64,000 nt of DNA from NCBI RefSeq assembly GCF_900188445.1, contig NZ_FZOR01000016.1, positions 101,284 through 165,283 on the forward strand. The letters run 5' to 3'. The notes beneath the pieces were generated by a model. That model had not been told where the DNA came from. It was given only the letters and a program-made list of their open reading frames with translations, and made no database searches. The stretch comes from Actinomadura meyerae. GTDB lineage: Bacteria; Actinomycetota; Actinomycetes; Streptosporangiales; Streptosporangiaceae. This document shows, piece after piece, positions 41,720 through 49,487 of this stretch (position 1 is its first letter; every line of letters begins with the position of its first letter). The position numbers and the translations under genes are program-made.

Positions 41720-42364
41720 CTACTGCTCCTCTGGGGCTCCCCTCTCCGCCATCTCGGCGATCTCGGGCGGCAGCTCTCCGGTCTCGTGGAACGCGCGCCA
41801 CGTGTCGAGGTGGGGCAGGGTGCCGTCCTCGATCTCGGCGAGGAAGCCGCGCACCCAGGCGGCCTCGGCGCGCCTGATCGCCAGGTCGTACTCCCCCTCG
41901 ATCAGGAAGACGCGCGGCACGCCGGCCTCCGCGAGCGCCGCCGCGTCGGCGGCGATCCGCCGCTCCAGCGCGTCCAGGCGCCGGCGCAGCAGGGCGGCGA
42001 CCTCGTCCGGGCCGAGCGCGCCGAGGACCGACAGCCCCGCCTCGAACCGCGGCACCTCCGGCTCGGGCACGGCGATCAGCTCGCGGACCCAGTCGGCGAG
42101 CTCCGCCCTGCCCGCGTCCGTGATGCGGTAGACGGTCCGCTCCGGCCGCGCCCCTTCCCGGACGCTGCCCTCGACGGCCAGGAAGCCGTGCTTCTCCAGA
42201 TTGCCGACGACGGTGTAGAGCGACCCCCACTTGATGCCCATGTCGCGGTCCTTCCCGCGGGCGCGCATCACGGCGGCCATCTCGTAGGGGTGCATCGGCT
42301 TCGCGGAGACCGTCGACAGCACCGCGAGGCCGAGGAGGTTGCCGACCTTCCGCCGCTTGGCCAT
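41720..42364 (-). CDS. PadR-family transcriptional regulator
   Basis: The 214-residue protein starts at the ATG at 42364. The winged helix is NLLGLAVLSTVSAKPMHPYE, then MAAVMRARGKDRDMGIKWGS, LYTVVGNLEKHGFLAVEGSV and RPERTVYRITDAGRAELADW; the C-terminal region (GLSVLGALGPDEVAALLRRR) is the Vir_act_alpha_C type helical dimerisation part. PadR proteins typically repress linked exporters until a ligand binds. The downstream DrrAB-like exporter and the 18-bp dyad just upstream fit autoregulated control. Confidence 0.9.
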   Translation of the reverse strand: MAKRRKVGNLLGLAVLSTVSAKPMHPYEMAAVMRARGKDRDMGIKWGSLYTVVGNLEKHGFLAVEGSVREGARPERTVYRITDAGRAELADWVRELIAVPEPEVPRFEAGLSVLGALGPDEVAALLRRRLDALERRIAADAAALAEAGVPRVFLIEGEYDLAIRRAEAAWVRGFLAEIEDGTLPHLDTWRAFHETGELPPEIAEMAERGAPEEQ

Positions 42365-42384
42365 CCCGGACTCCTCGTCAACGA

Positions 42385-42402
42385 ATACTCGTGTGCGAGT
42401 AT
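42385..42402. promoter_or_regulatory. Candidate PadR operator
   Basis: ATACTCG-TGTG-CGAGTAT is a perfect 7-bp inverted repeat with a 4-base centre, 20 bases upstream of the PadR ATG. It matches the ATACT-N8-AGTAT dyad described for PadR-type repressors (ATGT/ACAT-like arms vary). It probably overlaps the promoter of the PadR-exporter operon. Confidence 0.6.
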
Positions 42403-42475
42403 AAGCGCCGCGCTCTCCCCCGTCCAGACCCTCGGCCCTCGGTCCGGGCTGCGCGGCACGGGGTAGAGAGCAGGC

Positions 42476-43438
42476 GTGGACTTCACCAGTGCGGCCGACG
42501 AGCTCTACGGCGTGCCGCCCGCGCGGTTCGTGGAGACGCGCAAGCGGCTCGCGCGGGAGGCCAAGGACGGCGGCGACGCCGCCCTCGCCAAGCGCATCGG
42601 CGCGCTGCGCCGCCCGACGCTGTCGGCCTGGGCGGTGAACCTGCTCAGCCGCTCCGCCGCCGACGAGCTGGAGCGGCTGCTGGACGTGGGCGCCGAGTTG
42701 CGCTCGGCATGGAGCGAAGGCGGAGGCGGCGGCGGGTTGCGCGACCTGGAGCAGCGCCGCGCCGAGCTGGTCGCCTCGCTCGTGCGGACGGCGGGCGAGC
42801 TCGCCGCGGAGGCGGGCAACGGGCTGCGGGAGCAGGCCGTCCGGGAGGTGGAGGACACGCTGCAGGCCGCCACCGTGGACGCGGAGATCGCGGACGAGGT
42901 CCGGGCGGGGCGGCTGACGCAGCCCCGGAGCCACACCGGTTTCGTCCCCGCCGGCTTCCCCATGGCGCCCCCAGAGGAGCGGCCCGCGAAGCGGAAGCAG
43001 AAGCCGGAACCGGAGCCGAAGCCGGAACCGGAGCCGAAGCCGGAACCGGAGCCGAAGGCGGAATCGGAGGCGGAGGCGGAGCCCGCACGGAGGAAGAAGG
43101 AGAAGCCCGACGGCGCCGCGCCGAACGTGACGCGCACGAGCGCGGCGCGGGCGCGGCGGGCCGAGACGCTGCGCAGGCGCGCCGAGGAGGCCGAGCGCAA
43201 GCTGGCCGAGCGCACGGACCGGGCGGACGCCGCCAAGCGCGCGGCCGGGGAGGCGTCCGCGGAGGTGGCGCGGCTCCGCCGCGAGCTGGAGCGCGCGACC
43301 GCCGACCGGGACGCCGCGGCCCGCCGCGCCGAGCGCGCCGAGCAGAACCGGGCGCGGGCGGAGGAGGCCGCCCGGGAGGTCCGCGCGGCCGCCGCCGAGG
43401 CCCGCCGCGCCGCCGACCGTGACGCACGGCACGGCTGA
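42476..43438 (+). CDS. Conserved actinobacterial hypothetical protein with PEPEPK repeats and coiled coil
   Basis: The 320-residue protein (GTG at 42476) has a conserved N-terminal part: FTSAADELYGVPPARFVETR, ALRRPTLSAWAVNLLSR, ARLTQP-like GRLTQPRSHTGF. A low-complexity linker with three 18-bp PEPEPK units (43001-43054) separates it from a long C-terminal coiled coil of Arg/Ala/Glu heptads (AEEAERKLAERTDRADAAKR, AARRAERAEQNRARAEEA). The N-terminal pattern is familiar from uncharacterised actinomycete proteins; function unknown. It is divergent from the PadR gene. Confidence 0.65.
   Translation: MDFTSAADELYGVPPARFVETRKRLAREAKDGGDAALAKRIGALRRPTLSAWAVNLLSRSAADELERLLDVGAELRSAWSEGGGGGGLRDLEQRRAELVASLVRTAGELAAEAGNGLREQAVREVEDTLQAATVDAEIADEVRAGRLTQPRSHTGFVPAGFPMAPPEERPAKRKQKPEPEPKPEPEPKPEPEPKAESEAEAEPARRKKEKPDGAAPNVTRTSAARARRAETLRRRAEEAERKLAERTDRADAAKRAAGEASAEVARLRRELERATADRDAAARRAERAEQNRARAEEAAREVRAAAAEARRAADRDARHG
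43001..43054 (+). repeat. Three 18-bp tandem repeats (PEPEPK)
   Basis: The unit AAGCCGGAACCGGAGCCG occurs three times in a row inside the hypothetical gene at 42476-43438, encoding KPEPEP/PEPEPK. It forms a rigid charged linker. The repeats degenerate into Glu/Ala-rich codons immediately afterwards. Confidence 0.85.
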
Positions 43439-43479
43439 CCGGCCCCCTGGCGGCGATCCGGACGATCGGCATCAAGTAG

Positions 43480-43492
43480 GTTCTAGTAGAAC
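43480..43492. promoter_or_regulatory. 13-bp palindrome upstream of the MBL hydrolase gene
   Basis: GTTCT-AGT-AGAAC is a perfect inverted repeat, 28 bases upstream of the GTG at 43520. The adjoining TAGAACGTTATTC is an imperfect copy of the TAGAACnnGTTCTA dyad known for lipid-catabolism TetR repressors (KstR type). It is a candidate operator; the match to KstR is partial. Confidence 0.4.
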
Positions 43493-43519
43493 GTTATTCG
43501 AGTATTGAGGGGGCGCGCG

Positions 43520-44557
43520 GTGACGGCACCGGTCGTGGAGCAGCCGACTGACTGGACCGAACCGGGCGCCCATCCGGTGGTGCCCGGGGTCTACCGGATC
43601 CCCCTGGCGCTGCCCATCCCGTCGCTGCACGCCGTCAACGTCTACGTGATCGAGGACGACGGCGGCCCCGTCGTCGTGGACTCCGGCTGGGCCATGCCCG
43701 ACACGCGCGCCGCCATGGAGAAGGCCCTCCGCTCGCTCGGCCACGGGCTGGACGACGTGGCGCAGTTCCTCGTCACCCACGCGCACTGGGACCACTACTC
43801 GCAGGCCCTCGCGCTGCGCGAGTCGTTCGGGACGCGGGTGCGGATCGGGCGCGGCGAGCGCCCGTCGATCGAGGCGTTCGACGTCCGGCGCGGCCTGCAC
43901 CCCCGGCAGGTCGAGCTGCTGCGCCGCTGCGGCGCGGACGCCCTCGCCGCCGAGATCGCCGGGACGCCGGTGGACCGCTCCGAGCGGGACGTCCCGCACA
44001 CGCTGCCGGACGCCTGGCTCGACGACGGGGAGCGGGTCGGCCTCACCGCCCGGGACCTGGACGTGTTCGCCACGCCGGGGCACACGCGCGGCCACATCGT
44101 GCTGCGGGACGCCGCCGCCGGGCTGCTGTTCGCGGGGGACCACATCCTGCCGCACATCACGCCGTCCATCGGGCTGGAGACCGAGCCGGAGCCCAAGCCG
44201 CTGCGCAGCTACCTGGAGTCGCTGCGGCTCGTCCGCGACATGCCGGACACGCTGCTGCTCCCCGCGCACGGCCCGGTGCGGCCGAGCGTGCACACCCGGG
44301 TCGACGAGCTGCTGGAGCACCACGCCGAGCGCCTCGACGCCGCGGCCGCGCAGGTCCGGGCGGGCCGCGACACGGCGTTCGCGGTCGCCGAGGCGATGCC
44401 GTGGACCCGCCGCCGGCGCAGCCTCGCCGACCTGGACGCGTTCAGCCGGATGCTGGCCGTCCTGGAGATCGAGGCGCACCTGGACGTCCTCGCCGATCGC
44501 GGCGTCCTGGACGTCCACGAGGAGGGCGGCGTCCGCCGCTACGCCGCGAAGGGCTGA
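43520..44557 (+). CDS. Metallo-beta-lactamase-fold hydrolase
   Basis: The GTG at 43520 with GAGGGGG upstream is preferred over a TTG at 43505; the product is 345 residues. Motif 2 is complete (FLVTHAHWDHYSQALALRES, HxHxDH with Ala/Trp between), with downstream VFATPGHTRGHIVLRDAAAG (His), LLFAGDHILPHITPSIGLE (Asp) and LLLPAHGPVRPS (His), so both metal sites are intact. A C-terminal helical domain (RRRSLADLDAFSRMLAVLEI) places it in the glyoxalase-II/LACTB2-like group often linked to acyl-CoA metabolism. The upstream KstR-like dyad is consistent with lipid-related control, but the substrate is unknown. Confidence 0.85.
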   Translation: MTAPVVEQPTDWTEPGAHPVVPGVYRIPLALPIPSLHAVNVYVIEDDGGPVVVDSGWAMPDTRAAMEKALRSLGHGLDDVAQFLVTHAHWDHYSQALALRESFGTRVRIGRGERPSIEAFDVRRGLHPRQVELLRRCGADALAAEIAGTPVDRSERDVPHTLPDAWLDDGERVGLTARDLDVFATPGHTRGHIVLRDAAAGLLFAGDHILPHITPSIGLETEPEPKPLRSYLESLRLVRDMPDTLLLPAHGPVRPSVHTRVDELLEHHAERLDAAAAQVRAGRDTAFAVAEAMPWTRRRRSLADLDAFSRMLAVLEIEAHLDVLADRGVLDVHEEGGVRRYAAKG

Positions 44558-44625
44558 CCCCGGCCGGAACCGCCCGGTCTCCGCCGGGTTACGCTGATCA
44601 TCGTTCTCCAGCGGAAGGAGCGGCG

Positions 44626-45264
44626 ATGACGCTCGCCCCCGAGTTCACTGCGATCACGTCCGCGGCGGAGCTGCGCGAGCTGCTCGGCACGCCGATGCGG
44701 CGGGCGATCGACAAGGAGCGCGCGACCCTGCACGCCTGGGACCGCGAGTGGCTCGCCCGCTCCCCGTTCTGCCTGATCTCCACCAGCGACGCGGACGGCA
44801 ACTGCGACGTCTCCCCCAAGGGCGACCCGCCCGGGTTCGCGCACGTCATCGACGACACCACGATCGCCGTCCCGGACCGGCCGGGCAACCGCCGCGCGGA
44901 CGGGTTCCTGAACATCCTGAGCAACCCGCACGTCGGGCTGATCTTCCTGGTGCCGGGGCGGGGCGAGACGCTGCGGATCAACGGCCGGGCCACCCTGGTG
45001 CGGGACGCGCCGTTCTTCGACGAGATGGTCGTCAAGGGCCACCGGCCCGCGCTCGCGCTCGTCGTCCACATCGAGCAGATCTTCTTCCACTGCGCGAAGG
45101 CGCTGATGCGCTCCAAGCTGTGGAAGCCCGAGACCTGGGACCCGGAGGCGCTGCCGGCGCACGCCCGGATCGTCAAGGACGTCCAGTACACCGAGGAGAC
45201 CCTCGAGCAGCTGGAGAGCCACTACTCCGAGGCGAGCTACTCGAAGAAGCTCTACGGGAGCTGA
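44626..45264 (+). CDS. FMN-dependent PPOX-type flavoprotein (pyridoxamine-phosphate-oxidase fold)
   Basis: The 212-residue protein (ATG after GGAAGGAG) has the PPOX split-barrel pattern: FCLISTSDADGNCDVSPKGD (FMN-binding strand), IAVPDRPGNRRADGFLNILS, VGLIFLVPGRGETLRINGRA, and a C-terminal VHIEQIFFHCAKALMRSKLW. This corresponds to the MSMEG_1061-type family, whose members bind FMN or F420 and reduce or oxidise unknown substrates. It follows the MBL gene by 68 bases on the same strand and is closed by a strong hairpin. Confidence 0.82.
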   Translation: MTLAPEFTAITSAAELRELLGTPMRRAIDKERATLHAWDREWLARSPFCLISTSDADGNCDVSPKGDPPGFAHVIDDTTIAVPDRPGNRRADGFLNILSNPHVGLIFLVPGRGETLRINGRATLVRDAPFFDEMVVKGHRPALALVVHIEQIFFHCAKALMRSKLWKPETWDPEALPAHARIVKDVQYTEETLEQLESHYSEASYSKKLYGS

Positions 45265-45278
45265 CCCGGACGCGAAAG

Positions 45279-45303
45279 GACCCCCGCGCTCCGCGCGGGG
45301 GTC
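45279..45303. terminator. Shared terminator hairpin between convergent genes
   Basis: A perfect 11-bp stem (GACCCCCGCGC / GCGCGGGGGTC) with a TCC loop lies 15 bases after the flavoprotein stop and 17 bases beyond the convergent DUF5302 stop. It can serve both directions. Confidence 0.75.
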
Positions 45304-45319
45304 GGACGGTGGGTCGCGG

Positions 45320-45508
45320 TCAGCCGCTCTTGCGCCGGAACTGCCGCTGCTGGCCGGCGCGGTCGTGCGCGCCGCGCACCTTCGAGCCGCTCCTGCCGGA
45401 CGCGCCGGCGTTCTTGGCCGCCGCTCCGCGCTTGCGCTCCAGGGCCTCCCGGAACCTGCGCTTGACGTCGTCCTCGCCTTCGGCGGGCTCTCCTGACGAT
45501 TCGGCCAT
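45320..45508 (-). CDS. DUF5302 small charged protein
   Basis: The ATG at 45508 follows a GGAGG site and gives 62 residues, shorter than the longest frame to 45550. The pattern DDVKRRFREALERKRGAAAK and a C-terminal GSKVRGAHDRAGQQRQFRRK-SG match DUF5302, a small, abundant actinobacterial protein of unknown function with no cysteine. The basic C-terminus suggests nucleic-acid or ribosome association; that is a guess. Confidence 0.75.
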   Translation of the reverse strand: MAESSGEPAEGEDDVKRRFREALERKRGAAAKNAGASGRSGSKVRGAHDRAGQQRQFRRKSG

Positions 45509-45652
45509 GCGGACCTCCAGCTCTCTTAGGGCTCCTCCAGCCTCACACATCGCGCGGGGATTCGGCCATCCGGGTCCGCCCGAAAGATCAATTTGGGCGA
45601 TTCCGTCGCAATCGTCGTCGGCGGCGAACGATCTCTCCTATGGTTTGTGCAC

Positions 45653-47047
45653 GTGGAGCCCCAGACGCCGCAGGCAGAACCCGCACCCGCGCACCCGCCG
45701 CTGGAGGCGCTCGCCGTCCAGCCCCTGCTGAACCGCGACTACGAGTCCCGCCCCGCGGTCTTCTACGAACGGCTGCGCGCGGAGTACGGGCCGGTGGCGC
45801 CGGTGGACGTCCTCGGCGTCCCGGCGTGGCTCGTGATCGGCTACGCGCAGACGCTCGACATCATGCGCGACGCGCGCGGCATCTGGAGCCGGCGCGTGGA
45901 GAACTGGCGCCGGTACCGGGAGGGCTCCGTCCCGGCGGACTGGCCGATGCTGCCGGTGGTGGAGTCGGGCAACTCGGCGTTCCGCGACGGCGCCGACTCC
46001 ACCCGGCTCCGCAGCGCCTGGAGCGAGGGCCTGCGCCCCTTCCAGGAGCGCGCCCGGCCCGAGGCGAAGGCGCTGGAGCTGGCCGTCCGCCGGTACGCCG
46101 ACGAGCTGATCACCGTGCTGTCGGAGGGCGGCGCGTCCGGCTGGGCCGACCTGTCCGCCCAGTACGCGCGCCCGCTGCCGCTGATGGTGATCGGCCGGCT
46201 GCTCGGCACCGGCGCGGACGGCGACGACGAGCTGATCATCGACCTGTGGCGGGTGATGGACGCCGGCCCGGACGCGCGGGAGGCGTCCGACCGGCTGCTC
46301 GCCCGGTTCGCGGACGTGTGCGCGGCGCGCGTCACCGAGCCCGGCACCGACCTGCCGTCCTTCATGCTCGCCGCCGTGCCCGACCTGACCGCCGAGGAGC
46401 TCACCCGCGAGATGGCGATGCTGTCGGGGCTCGTCGGCGACGTCACCGGCACGCTCATCTGCAACACCATCACCGAGGTGCTGATCGGCGACACCGGCGC
46501 CCGCGACAGCATGTCCGCCGGCATGATCCAGGAGGCGATCAACCGGGCGGCGGCCGCGAACCCGCCGATGGCCAACCTCTCGTTCCGGTGGGCCAAGTCG
46601 GACGTCCGGCTCGGCAGGTTCCAGATCGCGGCCGGCGACCCGGTCATGGTGTCACCCGCCGCCGCCCACCTGGACCCGGCGTTCACCGGCGCCACGGCGC
46701 CGGACGCGATCTACTCCTCCCGCGCCCATCTGGCCTGGAGCGCCGGCCCGCACGCCTGCCTCGGCCGCGACCTCGCCACCACCGTCACGATGATCGCGGT
46801 GGAGCGGCTGTTCGACCGGTTCTCCACGCTGCGGCTCGCGCTGCCCGCCGACCAGCTCCCCTGGCGGTCGTCCCCGCTGATGCGGGGCCTGCGGTCGCTG
46901 CCGGTCAACTACGAGCTGGCCGGGCCGCCGCCCGAGCCGCGGCCGGCGCCTCCCGCCGCCGAGGAGGACGCGGCGGACCGGGCACCGGAGGAGCCCGCCG
47001 AGACCTCGCTGGTGCGGCGCGTGCTGCGGCTGATGCGCCGGTCGTAG
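45653..47047 (+). CDS. Cytochrome P450 lacking a canonical ExxR motif
   Basis: From the GTG at 45653 the protein has 464 residues. The haem loop is AHLAWSAGPHACLGRDLATT, with the ligand Cys369 and Trp replacing the usual Phe. The K-helix reads MIQEAINRAAAANPP: Glu294 is four residues from Arg298 instead of three, so the canonical ExxR is absent. The I-helix (GLVGDVTGTLICNTITE) also lacks the usual AGxxT. This recalls the Streptomyces CYP157 group, which is ExxR-less and often near GTPase conservon genes, though none is seen here. A proline-rich C-terminal tail of about 45 residues (PPPEPRPAPPAAEEDAADRA) extends past the P450 fold. No ferredoxin gene is adjacent. Confidence 0.85.
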   Translation: MEPQTPQAEPAPAHPPLEALAVQPLLNRDYESRPAVFYERLRAEYGPVAPVDVLGVPAWLVIGYAQTLDIMRDARGIWSRRVENWRRYREGSVPADWPMLPVVESGNSAFRDGADSTRLRSAWSEGLRPFQERARPEAKALELAVRRYADELITVLSEGGASGWADLSAQYARPLPLMVIGRLLGTGADGDDELIIDLWRVMDAGPDAREASDRLLARFADVCAARVTEPGTDLPSFMLAAVPDLTAEELTREMAMLSGLVGDVTGTLICNTITEVLIGDTGARDSMSAGMIQEAINRAAAANPPMANLSFRWAKSDVRLGRFQIAAGDPVMVSPAAAHLDPAFTGATAPDAIYSSRAHLAWSAGPHACLGRDLATTVTMIAVERLFDRFSTLRLALPADQLPWRSSPLMRGLRSLPVNYELAGPPPEPRPAPPAAEEDAADRAPEEPAETSLVRRVLRLMRRS

Positions 47048-47117
47048 CCGCGCCGCCGCCGGGGGCGTCCAAGATCGGTTCCATGTTTGGACACGGCGGC
47101 CCGGGAACGCTCTTCCC

Positions 47118-47525
47118 ATGCCAGACATGAGCGACAAGCACGGCCCCAGGGCCGACGACGAGATCGTCCGCGAGACCCACGGCATGATCAGCGGCGGGCA
47201 CCCCACTCACGCCGAGGAGTTCAAGGAGCCCGAGCCGTTCTCCGACGACTACCCGGCGGACCCGAACGCGCCGGCCACCGGGGACCGCGAGGGCTCCCCG
47301 CCCGGGATGAGCGCCCGGGACGTGGAGGGCCGCAGCGCCCTCGCCCGGATGCTCACCGGCGTCCGCTACCCGGCCCGCCCGAACGAGCTGGTCCGGCACG
47401 CCGCCGAGGCGGGCGCCCCCGACGAGGCCGTCGACCAGCTGCGGACGCTGCCGAAGCGCGAGTACGAGAACGTCGCCGACATCGCCGAGGAACTCGGCTA
47501 CGGCCGCGAGGAACGCCGCTACTGA
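47118..47525 (+). CDS. DUF2795 family protein
   Basis: The 135-residue protein has an acidic disordered N-terminal half (ADDEIVRETHGMISGGHPTH, PFSDDYPADPNAPATGDREG) and a C-terminal DUF2795-like domain (LARMLTGVRYPARPNELVRH, AAEAGAPDEAVDQLRTLPKR, EYENVADIAEELGYGREERR). DUF2795 proteins are small helical proteins with no assigned function. Its end overlaps the convergent aconitase gene by 7 bases. Confidence 0.8.
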   Translation: MPDMSDKHGPRADDEIVRETHGMISGGHPTHAEEFKEPEPFSDDYPADPNAPATGDREGSPPGMSARDVEGRSALARMLTGVRYPARPNELVRHAAEAGAPDEAVDQLRTLPKREYENVADIAEELGYGREERRY

Positions 47526-49483
47526 CCGGCCGCCTCCCTGCGGGCGCGGAGGAGCGGGATCTGGCCGCCGGCGGCGACCAGGTCCCGCTGGCGCGGTGAC
47601 AGGCGGTGCCGCGCCCGGTACGTCTCGCCCTTGGTGGTGTTGCGGACGTCGATCTCGTTCCCGGCCTTCAGCGCGTCCCGAACGTTCTCCACGCGCAGCA
47701 CGTCGCCCCGCTCCACCCGGTCGTAGTCGCCTTCTTCGGCGAACTCCAGCGGCAGGATCCCGAAGTTGACGAGGTTCTGCCAGTGGATCCTGGCATAGCC
47801 GCGCGCCAGCACGAGCCGCAGCCCGAGGTGGCGAGGCGCGATCGCCGCGTGCTCGCGCGAGGAGCCCTGGCCGTAGTTGCGGCCGCCGACCACGGCGTGC
47901 GGGCCCATCTCCCGGGCCCGGCCGGAATAGTCCTCGTCGAACTGGTCGAAGGCGAAGTCGGCGAGCCGGGCGATGTCGCTGCGGTACGGCAGGGCCCGCG
48001 CGCCCGCCGGAAGGATCTCGTCGGTGGACACGTCGTCGCCGACCTTGATGGCGACGGGCAGCTCCAGCTCGTCGGGCAGCGGGTCCAGTTCGGGCAGCAC
48101 GCCGATGCTCGGCGCCTTCTCCAGCTCGACGCGGCGGGCCTCGTCCGCGGGCGGCGGCCCTTCGAGCATGTCCCGGTTGACGCTGGAGGCGGCCGGGAGG
48201 CGGACGGCCGGCGGGTCCATGCCGAGGTCGCGCGGGTCGGTGATCCGGCCGGTGAGCGCGGCGGCCGCGGCGGTCTCCGGCGAGCACAGCCAGACCAGGT
48301 CGTCCCGGGTGCCGGAGCGGCCGGGGAAGTTGCGCGGCATGGTCCGCAGGCTGTTGCGGCCGATCGCGGGCGCCTGCCCCATGCCGATGCAGCCCATGCA
48401 GCCGGCCTGGTGGATGCGGGCGCCGGCCTGCACGAGGTCGGCGGTCGCGCCCATCCTGGTCAGGTCGACGAGGATCTGCCGGGACGTCGGGTTCACGTCC
48501 AGCGACACCCGCGGGTGCACCTGGCGCCCCTTCACGATCGCCGCGACGGACGCGAAGTCGCGCAGCCCGGGGTTCGCCGACGAGCCGACCACGACCTGGT
48601 GGACCTCCTCCCCCGCGGCCTCGCGCACGGGGACGACGTCGCCGGGCGAGCTCGGGCGGGCGATCAGCGGCTCCAGCGCGGACAGGTCGATCTCCTCGTC
48701 GACGTCGTAGCGCGCGTCCGGGTCGGCGGTGAGCTCGGTGAAGTCGCCCTCGCGGTCCTCGGCGCGCAGGAACGCGCGGACCTGCTCGTCCGCCGGGAAC
48801 ACCGTCGTCGTCGCGCCGAGCTCCGCGCCCATGTTGGCGATGACGTGCCGGTCCATCGCGGTCAGCCCGGCGAGGCCGGGCCCGTGGTACTCGATGATCC
48901 GGTTGACGCCGCCGCGCACCCCGTGCCGGCGCAGCATCTCCAGGATCACGTCCTTGGCGCTGCACCACGGCGGCAGCTCCCCGGTCAGCCGGACGCCCCA
49001 GATCTCCGGCATCGTCACGTGCAGCGGCTCCCCGGCCATCGCCATCGCGACCTCCAGCCCGCCGACGCCGATCGCGAGCATGCCGAGCGATCCCGCCGCG
49101 CAGGTGTGGGAGTCGGAGCCGACCATGGTCGCGCCGGGCACGCCGAAGCGCTGCATGTGCGTCGGATGGGACACGCCGTTGCCGGGCTTGGAGTACCAGA
49201 GCCCGTACCGGCGGGCGGCGGACCGCAGGAAGATGTGGTCGGCCATGTTGCGCTCGTCGGCCTGCAGCAGGTTGTGGTCGACGTACTGGACGGACACGTC
49301 CGTCCGGACCCGGTCGAGGTCGAGCGCCTCCAGCTCCAGCATCACCAGCGTGCCGGTCGCGTCCTGGGTGAGGGTCTGGTCGACGCGGATCCCGATCTCG
49401 GCGCCCGGCCGCATCTCGCCGCTCACCAGATGCGAGGCGATCAGTTTCCGCGCGACGCCGCGGCCCCCCGTGCCGGCTGCCAT
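47519..49483 (-). CDS. Aconitate hydratase, Aquifex type
   Basis: The 654-residue enzyme has the [4Fe-4S] ligands Cys128 (MVGSDSHTCAAGSLGMLAIG), Cys362 and Cys365 (ARIHQAGCMGCIGMGQAPAI). Substrate-binding blocks include GVSHPTHMQRFGVPGATMVG and the C-terminal swivel domain with VGGRNYGQGSSREHAAIAPR, then LGLRLVLARGYARIHWQNLV. At about 650 residues it is much shorter than AcnA/IRP1 (about 890) and matches the single-type TIGR01342-like aconitases. It catalyses citrate-isocitrate interconversion or a related hydro-lyase step. The ATG at 49483 follows a GGAGG site. The stop of the flavin monooxygenase gene is just upstream on the same strand. Confidence 0.88.
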   Translation of the reverse strand: MAAGTGGRGVARKLIASHLVSGEMRPGAEIGIRVDQTLTQDATGTLVMLELEALDLDRVRTDVSVQYVDHNLLQADERNMADHIFLRSAARRYGLWYSKPGNGVSHPTHMQRFGVPGATMVGSDSHTCAAGSLGMLAIGVGGLEVAMAMAGEPLHVTMPEIWGVRLTGELPPWCSAKDVILEMLRRHGVRGGVNRIIEYHGPGLAGLTAMDRHVIANMGAELGATTTVFPADEQVRAFLRAEDREGDFTELTADPDARYDVDEEIDLSALEPLIARPSSPGDVVPVREAAGEEVHQVVVGSSANPGLRDFASVAAIVKGRQVHPRVSLDVNPTSRQILVDLTRMGATADLVQAGARIHQAGCMGCIGMGQAPAIGRNSLRTMPRNFPGRSGTRDDLVWLCSPETAAAAALTGRITDPRDLGMDPPAVRLPAASSVNRDMLEGPPPADEARRVELEKAPSIGVLPELDPLPDELELPVAIKVGDDVSTDEILPAGARALPYRSDIARLADFAFDQFDEDYSGRAREMGPHAVVGGRNYGQGSSREHAAIAPRHLGLRLVLARGYARIHWQNLVNFGILPLEFAEEGDYDRVERGDVLRVENVRDALKAGNEIDVRNTTKGETYRARHRLSPRQRDLVAAGGQIPLLRARREAAGQ

Positions 49484-49487
49484 GGTC

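Noticed and set aside
43001..43054. Possible CRISPR-like or regulatory repeat
   Set aside because: The three 18-bp units are contiguous and in frame, encode PEPEPK and have no spacers.
41720..43432. A 570-codon version of the PadR protein
   Set aside because: The extension runs antisense over the hypothetical coiled-coil gene and past the operator; the PadR fold starts at the ATG at 42364.
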